DNA of 64,000 nucleotides, from contig CM034398.1 in NCBI GenBank assembly GCA_019925095.2, positions 11,671,001-11,735,000 of the forward strand. Direction: 5' to 3'. How positions within the stretch are numbered: the stretch's first letter is position 1; every line of letters starts with the position of its first letter. This document shows positions 49,189-62,500 of this stretch, piece after piece. The stretch is from Dendrolimus kikuchii (Eukaryota > Arthropoda > Insecta > Lepidoptera > Lasiocampidae). The notes under the pieces are model-generated. The model had not been told where the DNA came from, did no database searches, and worked only from the letters and a program-made list of their open reading frames with translations. Position numbers and translations under genes: made by a program.

Positions 49189-52100
49189 TCCAGAATATTA
49201 GAATTGTAATTTCATAGCTATAGATAATACAACACTATTTCGATGCCATCTGCATAAATAATTAATCATCATTCTCAATATTTTAGTGAAAGGTAACTTT
49301 TTAAGCTACCACAAGTACTCATTGATTTGGCGTCAGTCCACAGACGAAGAGTGATTAAAGGTTCCACTGCCAAAATGGCTATGGAACCCTAGAATGAAAA
49401 ATCCTTGTGTTTTAGTAAAATCACTATGTATGTTATTTCCAGATTACAAGTAATATATCTAGGCATGTTTCTTTGTATCTGATCCTGGTTTAAAAAGTCT
49501 TCTTATAGCCGGTTCCGATATCTATCGTTCATTTGCCTTACTATCGGTTGAAATTTGACATAAGCTCCATACAAGTAATGTCAAAATTCAACCGATTATA
49601 GGGCAAGGCAAGAACAGTATGCTATAGGAACCTGCCATTAATGGTTTGAACCAATTATGTAAACCGATTGGTTTAAAAACGATTCATAGCTTAATATGGA
49701 TTTAATCTAAAACTACTATTTTGCACATTTTTACATTACAATATAGCTTTGTTATTTTGATTACATTTCCACTTATAATTTTAATATTCTAAATATTTAA
49801 GTAAACGTGTACAATATTTCCATAATACTCCTCAATTTTGGTATAAAAAGGCTGTGTCAATATATTTATTTTATAACTAAATTAATTTTTTGTAGTTGGA
49901 GTTCATAGAAATTCACCACTTAATTCATTCATTAATTATTTACTAAACAACTATCCCATCCCCTGGGATGAAAAGTATGTATGTCCATTTTCGTAATTAA
50001 AATTACATATGTGCAAAATTACAGGAAAACCGATCGAGTACTCCAGTAGTCTTTTCCGTGAAAGCGTAATAGATAGACAGACCGAGTTCCTATCACATTT
50101 TTTTTATGATGATGATGAATGTTTATAACTAATAAACTTGCGAGATGATTGGTCTCGCGTACAAACTGTCATCCGGTATTTCAACCCGTTCTAGTTTTAC
50201 TTTTACGATAAAAAGTAGTAGCCTGTGCCAAGTCTCGTATATCATCTGTAAACTACAAAAATGATGAAAATGATGAAAATGACGAAAATTTACCAAAATG
50301 ACAACAAAAAAAACTTACCCTACTTTCTGAGATAATCTTTACATAAATCCATGTATTATAAATAAAATAATTATAGAATGAACTCGACCAAGTACACACT
50401 TGGTCTGCAGTGAAAGATTCATGCAGACAATGAACGTCAATTGGTTAGTTTGACCAATTGGCTATGGAACCGTAAAAAAGAACATTTCATCAAAAATATC
50501 ACAGACGTACACCTACCTTAAACTTAAAAACTATTCTATGAGAAACTACTTACTATACTTTCAACGAAAATTAGTTTACACACTCTTGTGAGGGTATTTT
50601 TTTAATCTCTACTATTGTAATTTTTAAGAATTTTCCATCTCATAGTTTAAAAGTTAGAGAAAGGACATAATTTTTATGGTATGCAACGACTTTAATCTTT
50701 AGTAATTTGTGTAAAATGACATAAAAAAACAACAAGATTACAAAATACAAGTTTGAGCAAATAAGGCGACGATGTGTAATTTGGTATTTAGATAAATAAG
50801 TTTCCTCAGTCACAATAGAAAATACTCATTGCGTTATTTTTTTATTGTTATCTTTTCTTGGTAATTGTGTTAAACACAAAGTAATAATGGTGATACGATA
50901 AGATATGACGAAAATAATATACAGCACGTTAAAATTTAATTCTCTGGCATATTAAAAATATCCCGTTAGTAAAAAGAAATCCCCAAGTAATTTACGTTCA
51001 AAACATATATGCGCTTCGAGTAAAGTTAGCACGTAAGTTTGCGCAGACCCAGTCTCATATTAATGCTTATTACACTTTATGCTGTGTTGTGCAAAAGAGA
51101 TAGCATTCAAGTCTGGATAGCCGCCAAGCAGGAGCGCAACACTCTTCCTTTTCCGCTCTGTCTGTAAAGTTTATAACCACGTTGTGCGCAATGACGTGTA
51201 TGAACCTCAAGGACGTCTTAAGCTTTTGTTTAAACTATATGTTACTTGCGCAATTATAAAAAAACATTCTACCTCATGACGTATTTTAACTTCATTCCGA
51301 TACTGACATAAATGTAGTCACTTGAATGAATAATAATGTAGTTTAATTTATTATTTATAGTTGACTGTATGAAGCGCAATATTAGATTTTGTATATACCA
51401 TATTGAGCGAATCCTGTGCTAAAAATTAACTGTCTGATATTTATATTATGAAATTTAGACAGTCAATAAAGAATAAAAAGCTCTTGCAATATTGCTTAAA
51501 TATATAAAGATCACTCGTTATATTAACAAACTACACGAAAAAAGGGGAAAAAACATCTTCATTTCCTGCGTAACATTGTGTCGCAGCATAGAAGGATGTC
51601 TTGTCTAGGGTGTCAGGAAATGGTCATATGCGTAGATAATTAGGATCGGCAGTGGTCTATTTTCATTATTGAAATAAGCAGGCAAGGATATTAATATACT
51701 ATAATGTATTAGTAATACACGAATGAAACAATTGATACATTATAAGAGGGACAGAAGATATATCAAAAAGAACATGATGTCAAAAAATTCTAATGTAACA
51801 TGACTTCTGAGGTGCCAGTGCCAAGTTATACGACCTCATTTTAACAATGTGAACACGCGCTCGTAAGCTTTCGGTATACCGAACATACTAATTCCGAATT
51901 GCTGCGGCATCGACCAATCGAAAAGCGGCTTTAGTCTAAAAAGTAGGTTTTAATCAACATTACAACGCAAAAGCAAGAGAAAAGGGTTGAGATACCATTG
52001 AGTCACACATGGTATGTTTTAGAATATTTTCAGAGACAGATTTAACATAACGTGTGTGAGGAGCAAGTTGACCGTTCCTGTATATTTAATTTTAATTAGT

Positions 52101-52804
52101 TCTGCATTCGTTTTCAAATTTCAACAACAAAGTTAGCACGTTCTTGATACGTATTTATTTGAAAGTGTATTTTTATAAGTATAATCATACTTTATTCATA
52201 CTTATTATTTAATACTTAGTGTAATTAAATAATGTTCTATTATTTTTCCACTTGACGATATAAATAAAAGTAATTTATACAAAAATGAATTTTATTTTAT
52301 AACCTTCGTTTTATAACACATAAGAAGAAAAATAATATCTTATCATTTAATTATGACGTTTCTAAATATTTTGGTCATATGATTAAAAAATATAAAACAA
52401 TGTCTCACATCTTACAGGCTAGATTTAAATATAAATATAAAAGTGTATACTATACATACATCTACAAAAATACAATATTTTATTTAATCTCAGTATAAAA
52501 TTCTCACTTATTACAATTTTATAAAGCTATAAATAACTAACATATATGATTTAACATGTCAATAAATAATGAATTGTGAGGAGGCAAACTTAGCGTACAG
52601 AGATCTTAACCAGAAGAAAAATATTTTATTTGTGTGGAATTAGCAGAAAACCCTTTAATTATAATGCAACATGCCTCGTATATACTCTTTTAGCAAACAA
52701 TAAAGAGAACGGCGATACTGACAAACTAAAGCTACGCTACAACGTGTTGTTTGTACTATATAACATAGTTAACGGCCTCTGATGTTGTATTTTAAACTTT
52801 GGCC
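49189..52804. other. intergenic region between convergent genes, with Helitron B remnant
   Basis: Expected to contain the 3' UTR of gene 1. 49950-50350 is a diverged minus-strand family B remnant (CATCCCCTGGGATGAAAAGT). A perfect hairpin GACCAAGT/ACTTGGTC lies at 50387-50406. AATAAA occurs at 50367 and 51465, but neither can be called the poly(A) signal with confidence. No other gene seen. Confidence 0.5.
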
Positions 52805-53065
52805 AATTTTATGCACTAGAAGGTCCCGGTTTCTTCTGATAAATCGATAGACCGATATAAATTGTATATTAACATAATACCTATATTTACATTACATACA
52901 AATAACATATGACCCACAAGAGTCATTTTTTTCTGATGTGTAGGTATCGGAACATAGCCGTATAAAGTTGTTTCCCAAATTTTACCCAGAGAATCAAACC
53001 CGAGAACTCTGAATTCTAGAGAACTAAGCCGGCCAATACTCAGGCCACTAAACCGTAAAATCTGT
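52805..53065 (-). mobile_element. tRNA-derived SINE candidate
   Basis: On the minus strand TTTAGTGGCCTGAGTATTGG resembles a pol III A box and CTCGGGTTTGATTCTCTGG a B box, about 40 bp apart, followed by a non-tRNA body. It lies within the gene 2 downstream region. Confidence 0.5.
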
Positions 53066-53368
53066 GAATGTGGCAAATAATGTATTGTACACGTTGCATA
53101 TGTGCGGTGGGCTCAGCCTCTATTTACCTTAAATATCTGTATTGAAATTAAGGCCACCATTTCATGCTATACTCAAAACTCTAAATGTTATGGATGCTCC
53201 TAGTTAGCAACAAATTGCTTCACAATGAAAGCTTTTTTTATATAGAGCCAATTACTGCGACGTCTTCTACAGGTACATTTATACAAATACAGACATATAT
53301 ATACATTCAATCTAACCTAGAGAAGTTATTATGTCTGGCACAACATTGTATATGACATTAAATAAACC

Positions 53369-53558
53369 TCAATTTACCACTGTACCTTCTTTTTGATATT
53401 TGGTGAACTGTAAGAATATTTGTTCAAGTGTTGTTTGGGATATACTATAGTCTTCTATTTCAAGATCACGCTTTGCCCTCTCCATGATGCCAAACATTTT
53501 CGACCAGGGCATAGTGCGGTCGGGCAGGTAGTAGGTCAACAGCCCTTGATATTCTTCC
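53369..53558 (-). CDS. gene 2 last exon and stop
   Basis: [20 protein letters not shown], then [17 protein letters not shown] and a short tail TVVN. TGA stop at 53371-53369. The protein runs 8 residues beyond the end of gene 1. Confidence 0.95.
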
Positions 53559-56500
53559 CTGAAATAAAAAAAAACCTGACTAGAATATATCTAAACCTTT
53601 AAGATTTTTTTTATAGCCTGAAACAGGCAATTTAATAGACACCCAACCAGATGAAAAGTGGTCGTAACCCACGTCTATTTGTAATATCAGTGGCATCGCC
53701 AACAGCTTGTGCGCGTTGGAGAGATTTATGATGCCTTTTCAAGAATCTCATACTCTTACAAAATAATGTAAATATTAGTTTGCAATATTTGTTCTTTTAA
53801 TTTAAAAGAAGAAATTTGATTTTAATTTTTTATGCTATCTATATATAAAAATTAGTTCTTATAATTCTTTTATTATATGAAACCTTGTCTGTATCAAAAC
53901 GATTTATTTGTGAAATAATAATGTTTCACAATAAAATCGTATCTATAATATTATAAAATTCTAAACATGCCGTGTCTTTATATTGAAGCTATTTTTAAAA
54001 AACACCCAAATTTCAATAGAGAAGATGGTTGGCAAGTACCACCTGTTTGGGATCCGATCATCAAAACTATTAAGATCCAAACCAACTGCCAGACCTCAAG
54101 ACACTGTGAGCTCTTTCTGCGTGCACCGGAACACAAACCAACTTGACTGATAATTTCCTTTATTTTCCATCCACCCATTTTAATATTATATAAAATTATT
54201 AGAGTTAGACATGTTTGCTGAAGAGTTTCTTGCGCCGCTTCTCCTCTTCAAGCAATAACATGTTGCAAAGCGGTGGTAAATTAGATTAGGCTCCCAGAGT
54301 AAATCATAACCATATATAAAATTTAAACTGAATAATTAAAATGAACAAGTTGGCAGTAGGCTAAATAAAACTTTAACAATACTCGTTGACACTTGACATC
54401 TTTGTCTTCCGTGATCACGGCCACTGAAAAGTAGCCGAAACGTCGGAATAACCAAAATCAAATAAATTACCGCGCTTAAAATCGTTAAAAACGTAGTTTT
54501 ATTGTGTATACAAGTCGCGAAAACTTAAGAAAATATTAAAATGTGTGATATTTTCTTATCTCGAGGATCTTGCGGAAATGCTACTGGGAGCGGTTTAAAG
54601 TTGTTCGGATGCGTAGAAATTAGCTTATTCCAACACAGTTTTCTAAAACAATAGCTTACGTTCTTTTTTAAATGCTGCGGTACTTTGTGTCCCGGCAATC
54701 CACCGGGAAATTCAAGTTAAGCATGGACGAAGTCGCTGGCATATTCTAGTTTGCAATATTATTGTTGAGATTCGTGGAATACAGATTTGTTGTAAATAAA
54801 TTCTTTCAATTTATATCTTCAAAAATGTGGTAATGCCCAAGTGAGATGACGAACTCCATTAGGAGCTCGATATTCTTGTTTTATAATATGATATTCATAT
54901 TTTGATGAATAATACAATCCATGAAATTTTTCCTCATTTACGCAAATGATTTGTACATAATAAACACTGCATAAAAATATAAACTCACATCATTTTCGGA
55001 TTCAAGAAGTTGGCGTTAATGTATTCTTTTACTGCGTCCAGTGAATTTATAACCACGGATCTTCGCATATCTTCTACTCGCAACTTCACTGTCAAAGTGA
55101 AACCTGTATCAAGAATACGTAGATTAGAAAGTTAAGTCATAAAAAACTGTTAATTGGGTAGATGACACAAGTTGCATTAAATTTTTAAATTATTTATATA
55201 CAAAAATGAGGTCGCTTAATTTTTTTAATTTTTTTATTGCAGGAGTTCAGCAGACAGGCAGACGGCCCACTTGATGGAAAGCGGTTACCATCGCCTATGG
55301 ACATTTGCAACACCAAAGGTACTACAAATGCGCTGCTGCTCTCTTAAAGGAGACTGGAACCTGGTCACTAATGCCGGAACACAACACAAGGTTGTTATAG
55401 CGGCATACTCTAGACCAGGGGTGGTCGCCATCCAGTCGAGCAAATACTCTACCACCTGGCATACAAATTAAATACCATACTCTCTTTTCTTTTTCCATAT
55501 CCCAATCATTTCGGGTCAGCACAATGTCTTTTTCTTCCACACTCCTCTATTCTGACATACACACACTTCTGTCATACCACAAATCATCACATTATCCTTC
55601 ACACTATCCATCCATCTCTTTTTGGTCTACCTTTACATTTGTACCCATCCATCTTGTAGTTTAACTTTCTTTTTGTCACGTAACTTTCGTTCCTTCTCAT
55701 TATATGCCCATACCACTTTAATCTTCTTTCTCTCATTTTTCCTTCTTCCTCTCAGTCACGGATGCCATTTTCAAAGATGACAAGACCCCTTATGAACTCA
55801 TTTCTCACCTTATCCATTCATGTAACACCACACACCCATCTCAACATTCTCAACTCAGCTGAGTGGAGACGTTTGTGGTTTATCACTTTAGTGGCCCAAC
55901 ATTCGGACCCGTATAGCATGACTGGTCGTATGAGAGATTTATATTTGACGTCTCAGTTTCAGTGGCATTAGTTTGTCACACCTGTCTCCACTTTAGCGGT
56001 GCTGCATTTATTCTTCTCCTTACATCCTTCTCTATATCATAACTACTCAGCAGTAGTGAACCGAGGTATCTGAATTCGGGGTTATATGATAGTGTGGCTG
56101 ATTGTAGTTTAAGAGGCACAGCACCAGAGGTCTCGCCAAAATCGCCAAATAGGTATTCGGTTGTGGTTCTGCTGATTTTCAATTCAACGCCCTCTAGCGT
56201 TTGCCGCCAACTCTGTAGTTTGTTTTAAGTGCCACCCCGTCATCATCCACCAGGACAATATCATCTACGAAAGGCATACACCAGGGGGCCTCATCCTGTA
56301 CTTCTGCGGTGAGCGCATCCATGACCAGCAGAAACAGGTAAGGACTTAAGGCAGATCCCTGGTGCAAACCCAGATTCACAGAGAACTTGTTCGTGGTTCC
56401 TACTACAGAGCGGATGTGTGTACTTTCTCATACAAGCTTTCTATCAGTCTTACATATTCTCTGGCACACCTTCGCTCTGAGGACCCACTACAGAACTTCC

Positions 56501-59500
56501 CGGGGGACTCGGTCGTATGCTTCCTCAAGATCTATGAAGACCATATAGAGATTTTTATGTACCTGTCTGTATTATTCCATTAGTTGGCGTATTAAAAATA
56601 TGGCATCTGTTGTGCTACGACCACATATAAACCCGAACTGGGATAACGTCACCTCCGTTTCCTTCCGTAGTCAGACCTCAATCGCTTTCTCCCATGCTTT
56701 CATAGTATGTAACAGCAGTTTTATTCCCCTATAGTTCTTACAACCTTGCATGTCGCCTTCTTGCTTGAAAATGGGCACCAGATATAAATCATGCCACTCC
56801 TGGGGTACAGTCTCCTCGATCATCAACTTATTAAAGAATAAAGCTAGCCACATTCTTTCATCCTCACCTAATGTTTACACCTAATGTCCCACTGCTTTAC
56901 TATTCTTCATCTGTCGCAATGCATCTTGCACTTTATCCACACTTATTGCATTCACTAGCCCCACCTTAAAAATACATAAAACCTTTACATCTTCGTCTTT
57001 TATAAAGCTGATGTGAGTCATGTCCTTGCTTTGATTATCTCTTTCTTTGGCAAGTTGGTACAACAGCTTTTGCCTTATGCTATTTCTCTTGTCTGTATAA
57101 TAGAGCGAACAAGGACTTAAAAATATATCCTTTAACTAGACGAGAAACCAAGCATAAAGTAACAAATTGGCTAAAATCCTTGGATTATGAAGCGTCTGAA
57201 GCACTAATAAACTAATTCTTATTACTGTTTGTCACTATATATTCCGTTTTATATTTTACAATTTTTCGTTAATTTCTACACTCGTCATACACATTCAATG
57301 ACTTTTTTTTTCACACATCACTATACGCCTTCACACATTCTCAACCACACCCATACACACGCACGTAAGCATATACTTACAATCACTTATTTAATAGCCA
57401 TAATTATGTTATTTAACGATGTAGGTGAGGGTTACCTTTGATTAACTCAAAACACAGGCGTTGTTCCTAGTTTGAGAGTCGAAGATATACTTACTTGTCT
57501 TAAATTCCATAGCCGTATTTTAAAGTAACATATTTTTACTGTCTCCTAATTATCTTTCCGTGTCTCTTTTTTGATAATTTGTAAAACACTAAAGGCTAAT
57601 AAAGATTTATTATTATTATTATTCTGGCAATAGTGGCCAAACTGCAGTCCTTTTTGCGAGGTCGGCAGCACATTAGTACCTTTGGTGTTACCGATGTTTA
57701 CCGTAGCAATAAATAAAATTAACTCGACTTCGCTAATTAATAACCGTGCAAAAAATTTCCTTCGCATACATAAACTCGTTCCCACAGAACCCTAAAAATC
57801 GAGTTCAAGGATCCTCGTTAACTCTCTTTGCTGGATACAATAAAAATGTGTTTGTCTTTTGTTACTACCGTGTTTTTTTTTTATGAGAATGCAACCGACA
57901 AACATAATTTTTCTTGCGACGCAGTATCAGCATCGATATTTTTAAACAATTTACGAGAGAAAAGACACGAGGTTCCCATATAAGTAGACGCAAATATAAA
58001 TTTGTTCTTGTCGGCACATTCGTTGCAATCTTGATTGTATTAACGTTTTGTACGCGCACATTTCTCAATTCTTTTTGCTTATGCTCTTTGACTTTTAAAT
58101 CGTGATTATTGTGACGGAGTACGACTTTTTTTTGAAATAAAATACAGCTTAAGTATTGTTAATTTTTTGCGGATTACTTTTATCTGTATTGAGTACACTT
58201 GTGACGTCAATTATAAAACGCGTCATGTTGACTATGCTTAATTTATTAATAAAACAATAGATTATCAGATATTGTCTAATGACTGGAAATTTCAAAAAAG
58301 TAAGTAGGTTAAAGACCTCATATATAGGTAAAATATAGCTGCAACATGATCTTTAATTATTTAAGATGTTCGTGACTCATAACTTATTAAAAAGGACGTC
58401 CTTTAAATAAGGTTGCGACCCCAATAAGATCGAACAGTTGGACCCCTAGCCATAAAATCACGAATTAGGTTCAAATACCTAGAACATTTTGTATTTTTAT
58501 TTGCTGTGAGAAATATTTTAATGTGACTATTCGTTCTGAACCAAACACTTGAAAAATGTTTCCCAAATATAATTCGCAGTCTTCTAAAGAAATGTTCTAC
58601 GTTACTTTTATATAATTTAATTATTTGTTAGAATATTTGTTTGCCAAAGGCTCAATCCTTGTGATTTTCGTTTTATAACATTCATTAAATTATACTTGTA
58701 ACTAACGTAACCTACGTTAGTTACAAATATAATTTACCATCGGCTTAAATTACTTGTTACCCGTTTTCATAAATTGATTCCTAAAAAAAAAAACAAGCAC
58801 CTATACACCAACTAAAATACCATACATAAAATATCGTCTTTAATTCTTAATATTAAAATATCCTCATCATAAATTCCTGTTTAAATAATACGTTATTTGA
58901 TTCGATAATGTTATGACGTCATAACTTGCTACGCTCGTACAGAATTTTGGGGGCTGTAGCGTTTTCTAAGATCGTAAATAATATCTCAGTTAATTTGACT
59001 GTCAACTACCATGTTCTATAATAAACTAGTAACTATATATTTGTTTGAATTACCTTGTGAAAACTTGTTTTTGAGATGCTGCGGCGTACCGAGGCACTGG
59101 AAACGGCCGTTGACCATGATGGTCAACCGTGAGCACAGCGCCTCGCACTCCTCCATGCTGTGCGACGTGAGCACCACGCCGCGCCCGGAGCGCTGCACGC
59201 CGCGCATAGAACGCCACACCTGCACACGGATTTTCATATTACTATGAAACATTAAGAAATCCCGCAACGTTAATTGGTTGTGAAAATGTGCAACGAAAGC
59301 TACGGTTTTTAGAAGAAAGGGAACGTCCTCTGGCTGTCGTAATATAACATCGAATCACGTTACTGAAATGTTGGCATGGCCAAAGAAAAAAATGCCGTAG
59401 TTTCCTACAGCGCTATGTAATGCCACCATTATATGCATGCCAGACGTCTTTACAGTCCTGAATTATTTGCGTATATTTTTAATGATGAACTATTATCGCT

Positions 59501-62500
59501 ACATAAAGGTACATGCTACATTTTCTTTCTATAGACACACTTTTGTTTAAAAATAATAAGACTGTCTTTAAGATAGATAGATAGATAACTCTTTATTGTA
59601 CACCAATACAAACGTGAACTTAAAGACTGAAATTATATCTAGTTATGTACAAAGGGCGGTCTTATCGCTAAAAAGCGATCTCTTCCAGACAACCCCAACT
59701 ACAAGCTACAGTATGGAACTTTTTCAAGTCTTTATGACGGTACCGTTCTTTTATCAAACTGTAGCTTTCCGTATTAAATTTTATATGGAGGCATCCTATT
59801 TCAAGGATATGGACGAGAAATTGTGTGTAAAATTTTTCGAATTAGACTATATCAGTGACCATGATTTGATAAATTGATTCTTAAAATTTGTTTCATGGGG
59901 TTCTTATAAGCTCCAACTCCAACCCTAGATTTTCCTACAGGTTTACGATATGGGAGTATTTTAAAATTAGGGGTATAAAAACACGTATGACTGTTGGTAT
60001 AAATTATCTCTTGAGTTACAAATGGCTATAGGCAATAAATAGGTACTATTTTTCATTACATATTAGGTATAAACTATTTTGTCGTGACTTAAACAGAAGA
60101 TAGCTCAATTCCAGACAAAAAATTTAATGTAAGTACTTGTACTCATAATTTGAGGACTAACGTGTGAATATCAGAAATTCATATACTTATCATGATATAA
60201 TTACATGTCGTTTAGCTGCGGGGTCTACTCCGGTAGTTGGTTCGTCTACAAAAACAAGGCGTGTGCGGCCCATAAATGCTACAGCTGTGTTCAGTTTACG
60301 TTTTGTTCCTCCAGAATACTCATCAACCTAAAAAGGGTAAGAAAGGTTGTTTATACCTACTTAAACATCTTTGTATTTTTGTAACAACTTGATTTAATTT
60401 CTAACATCGTTAAATAGTGCAATTGATTGCAAAAATCGTGTGTGTATTGTAACCAAATGATTTTTTAAGGAAAAACAATTTATACCGTACTAGAATCTAG
60501 CGAATATTTGAATCTTCTTTATATACAGGTATATACATACCTTCTTATCCAAATGCTCGAGAAAACCAAGCGATTGAGCCAGAGCTTCGGCTCGAACGGA
60601 GTTATTCGCACTCAGCCCACGCATCAAGGAGAACAATTGCAACGTTTCGCGACCCGTTAGTTCTCCGAAGAGGGCATCGAATTGTGGACAGTAACCTATT
60701 ATATATATATATATTTATATTTTTTTAAATATAAAGATTTTTTTTATTTCAGATGGCATTTACCAAGATGAAATGTGATCAATAAAGCAAGTTGGGCGCC
60801 ATTTTCTAACTAACATACCATAAACAGACAGTAACTGTTTTTATACCTATTTTAAATGTTAAGCACAGCCGAATACTGACAAATAAGATTTAGACTGTAA
60901 ATTTCAACCAACCAATATTTTCGTAGACTTTGGGGAGGTCAGAGCGCACAGAGTGGCCACTGACGAAAGCCTCGCCACTAGATATGGTCTCATCCCCCAT
61001 CAACATCTTGAAGGTGGTTGTTTTACCGGCACCATTCACGCCGAGGAGTCCAAAACATTCCGAGTCGTTAACACCTAAATTATATAACATATTTTTAACT
61101 AAGTATATGTTATTCTAGTCCATGAAGTCCCAAATTTTAATATAAAAGTCTTACAATTTTAATTATTTCACATAATAACAAAACGTAAATTAATCAAATT
61201 AGATAATAGGTACATGTGAATTTCCGATCACAACGAACCCTGGATTATTTTGTATGTTGCAATTATAGCTTTATTTTGGTCGTATCGATAATAATTGCAT
61301 TTCTCGTATGTTGTTCTTACTGAAAGAAATTTGATCAACAGCAAGATGTTTCCCGTAATACTTCGAAAGATTCCTTGCAACTAGTCCGTGTTCGTTGAGA
61401 CTAGACTTGTCAAAGCGAAGCACATGCTTCACTTCGTCCGCCACATCTTCATCTACCGTCCTTTCATCGATAGGGGGAGGAGTTTTCTTAATTGTGAATA
61501 TCTGAAATTCGGGAAAAAGTATGACTTTTTATAAAATTAGCACTATCCACAAAACAAGTACCCACGAACTTGTATATATTAATAAAATTCTTACAGAAAT
61601 TATTCGGTGGGATATAAATACTTTAATTCCGGCTTTATAAATTTAATTCGGTCCTTCTAGCCAGATTAATCTAGCTACGTGCATGATGATTGCTAGAAGA
61701 TGAAATTTCAAAAAAATCGATGTAACATTTTTGTAAAAATATCAACAGTTTTTTATTTAGTGGTAAACTACCGAAATTTTCATGTAACTGACGGTTTTCA
61801 TGTTCCTACAATGAATTATTGAAATTCTAATCAATTATATTGTTCTATTCCAAAATGGCAATTACTTAAAAGTCTAATAACGGCTTATGGATAGTAAAAA
61901 TATAAATCAATAAGAAGATTGACAAAGAATATTAGTAGTTTCAGAATAAATGTCTAATGAAACTTTACCTTTTGTACAATCTTGTATTCTTGAATCATCA
62001 ATATCGCCCAAAATATTCCGCTTGTGATAAGCATCACTACTATGTAGCGGAGTACGCCCGGAGCTTCCCAATCGAAGAAAGGGTTCTCACGCACTGTCAT
62101 TTTGGTTTAACATAAATGTTTAAGTTTGGTTAAAAATAAGTAATGTTCTCGCAAAAGTTAAAATGAGTTTTAAACTGCCTTTTAAAACTTCCTTCATCAC
62201 GATAATTTTGACATATTACGTACATTTTTAGGGTAAGTCTCTAAACTACTCTAAAGCTAAGCGGGCACTACGGTATATCAATAAAGGGTCATTCTTTTAC
62301 GGCTGAGTTCGGTATTAATAAGGTAATACGCGCTTAACCTTAGAGGCTTACGTGGAACGTACACGAGAAAGACTTACAAGTGTACACTATACTGCTGTTA
62401 ATGGCTAGTTTCTTTGTAACTAACCTACTTTAAAATTGGTTTTGGCCACCACCTTATAACGCCAGCAAACAGATCCACTTTACTAGATACACGTGTTTCA

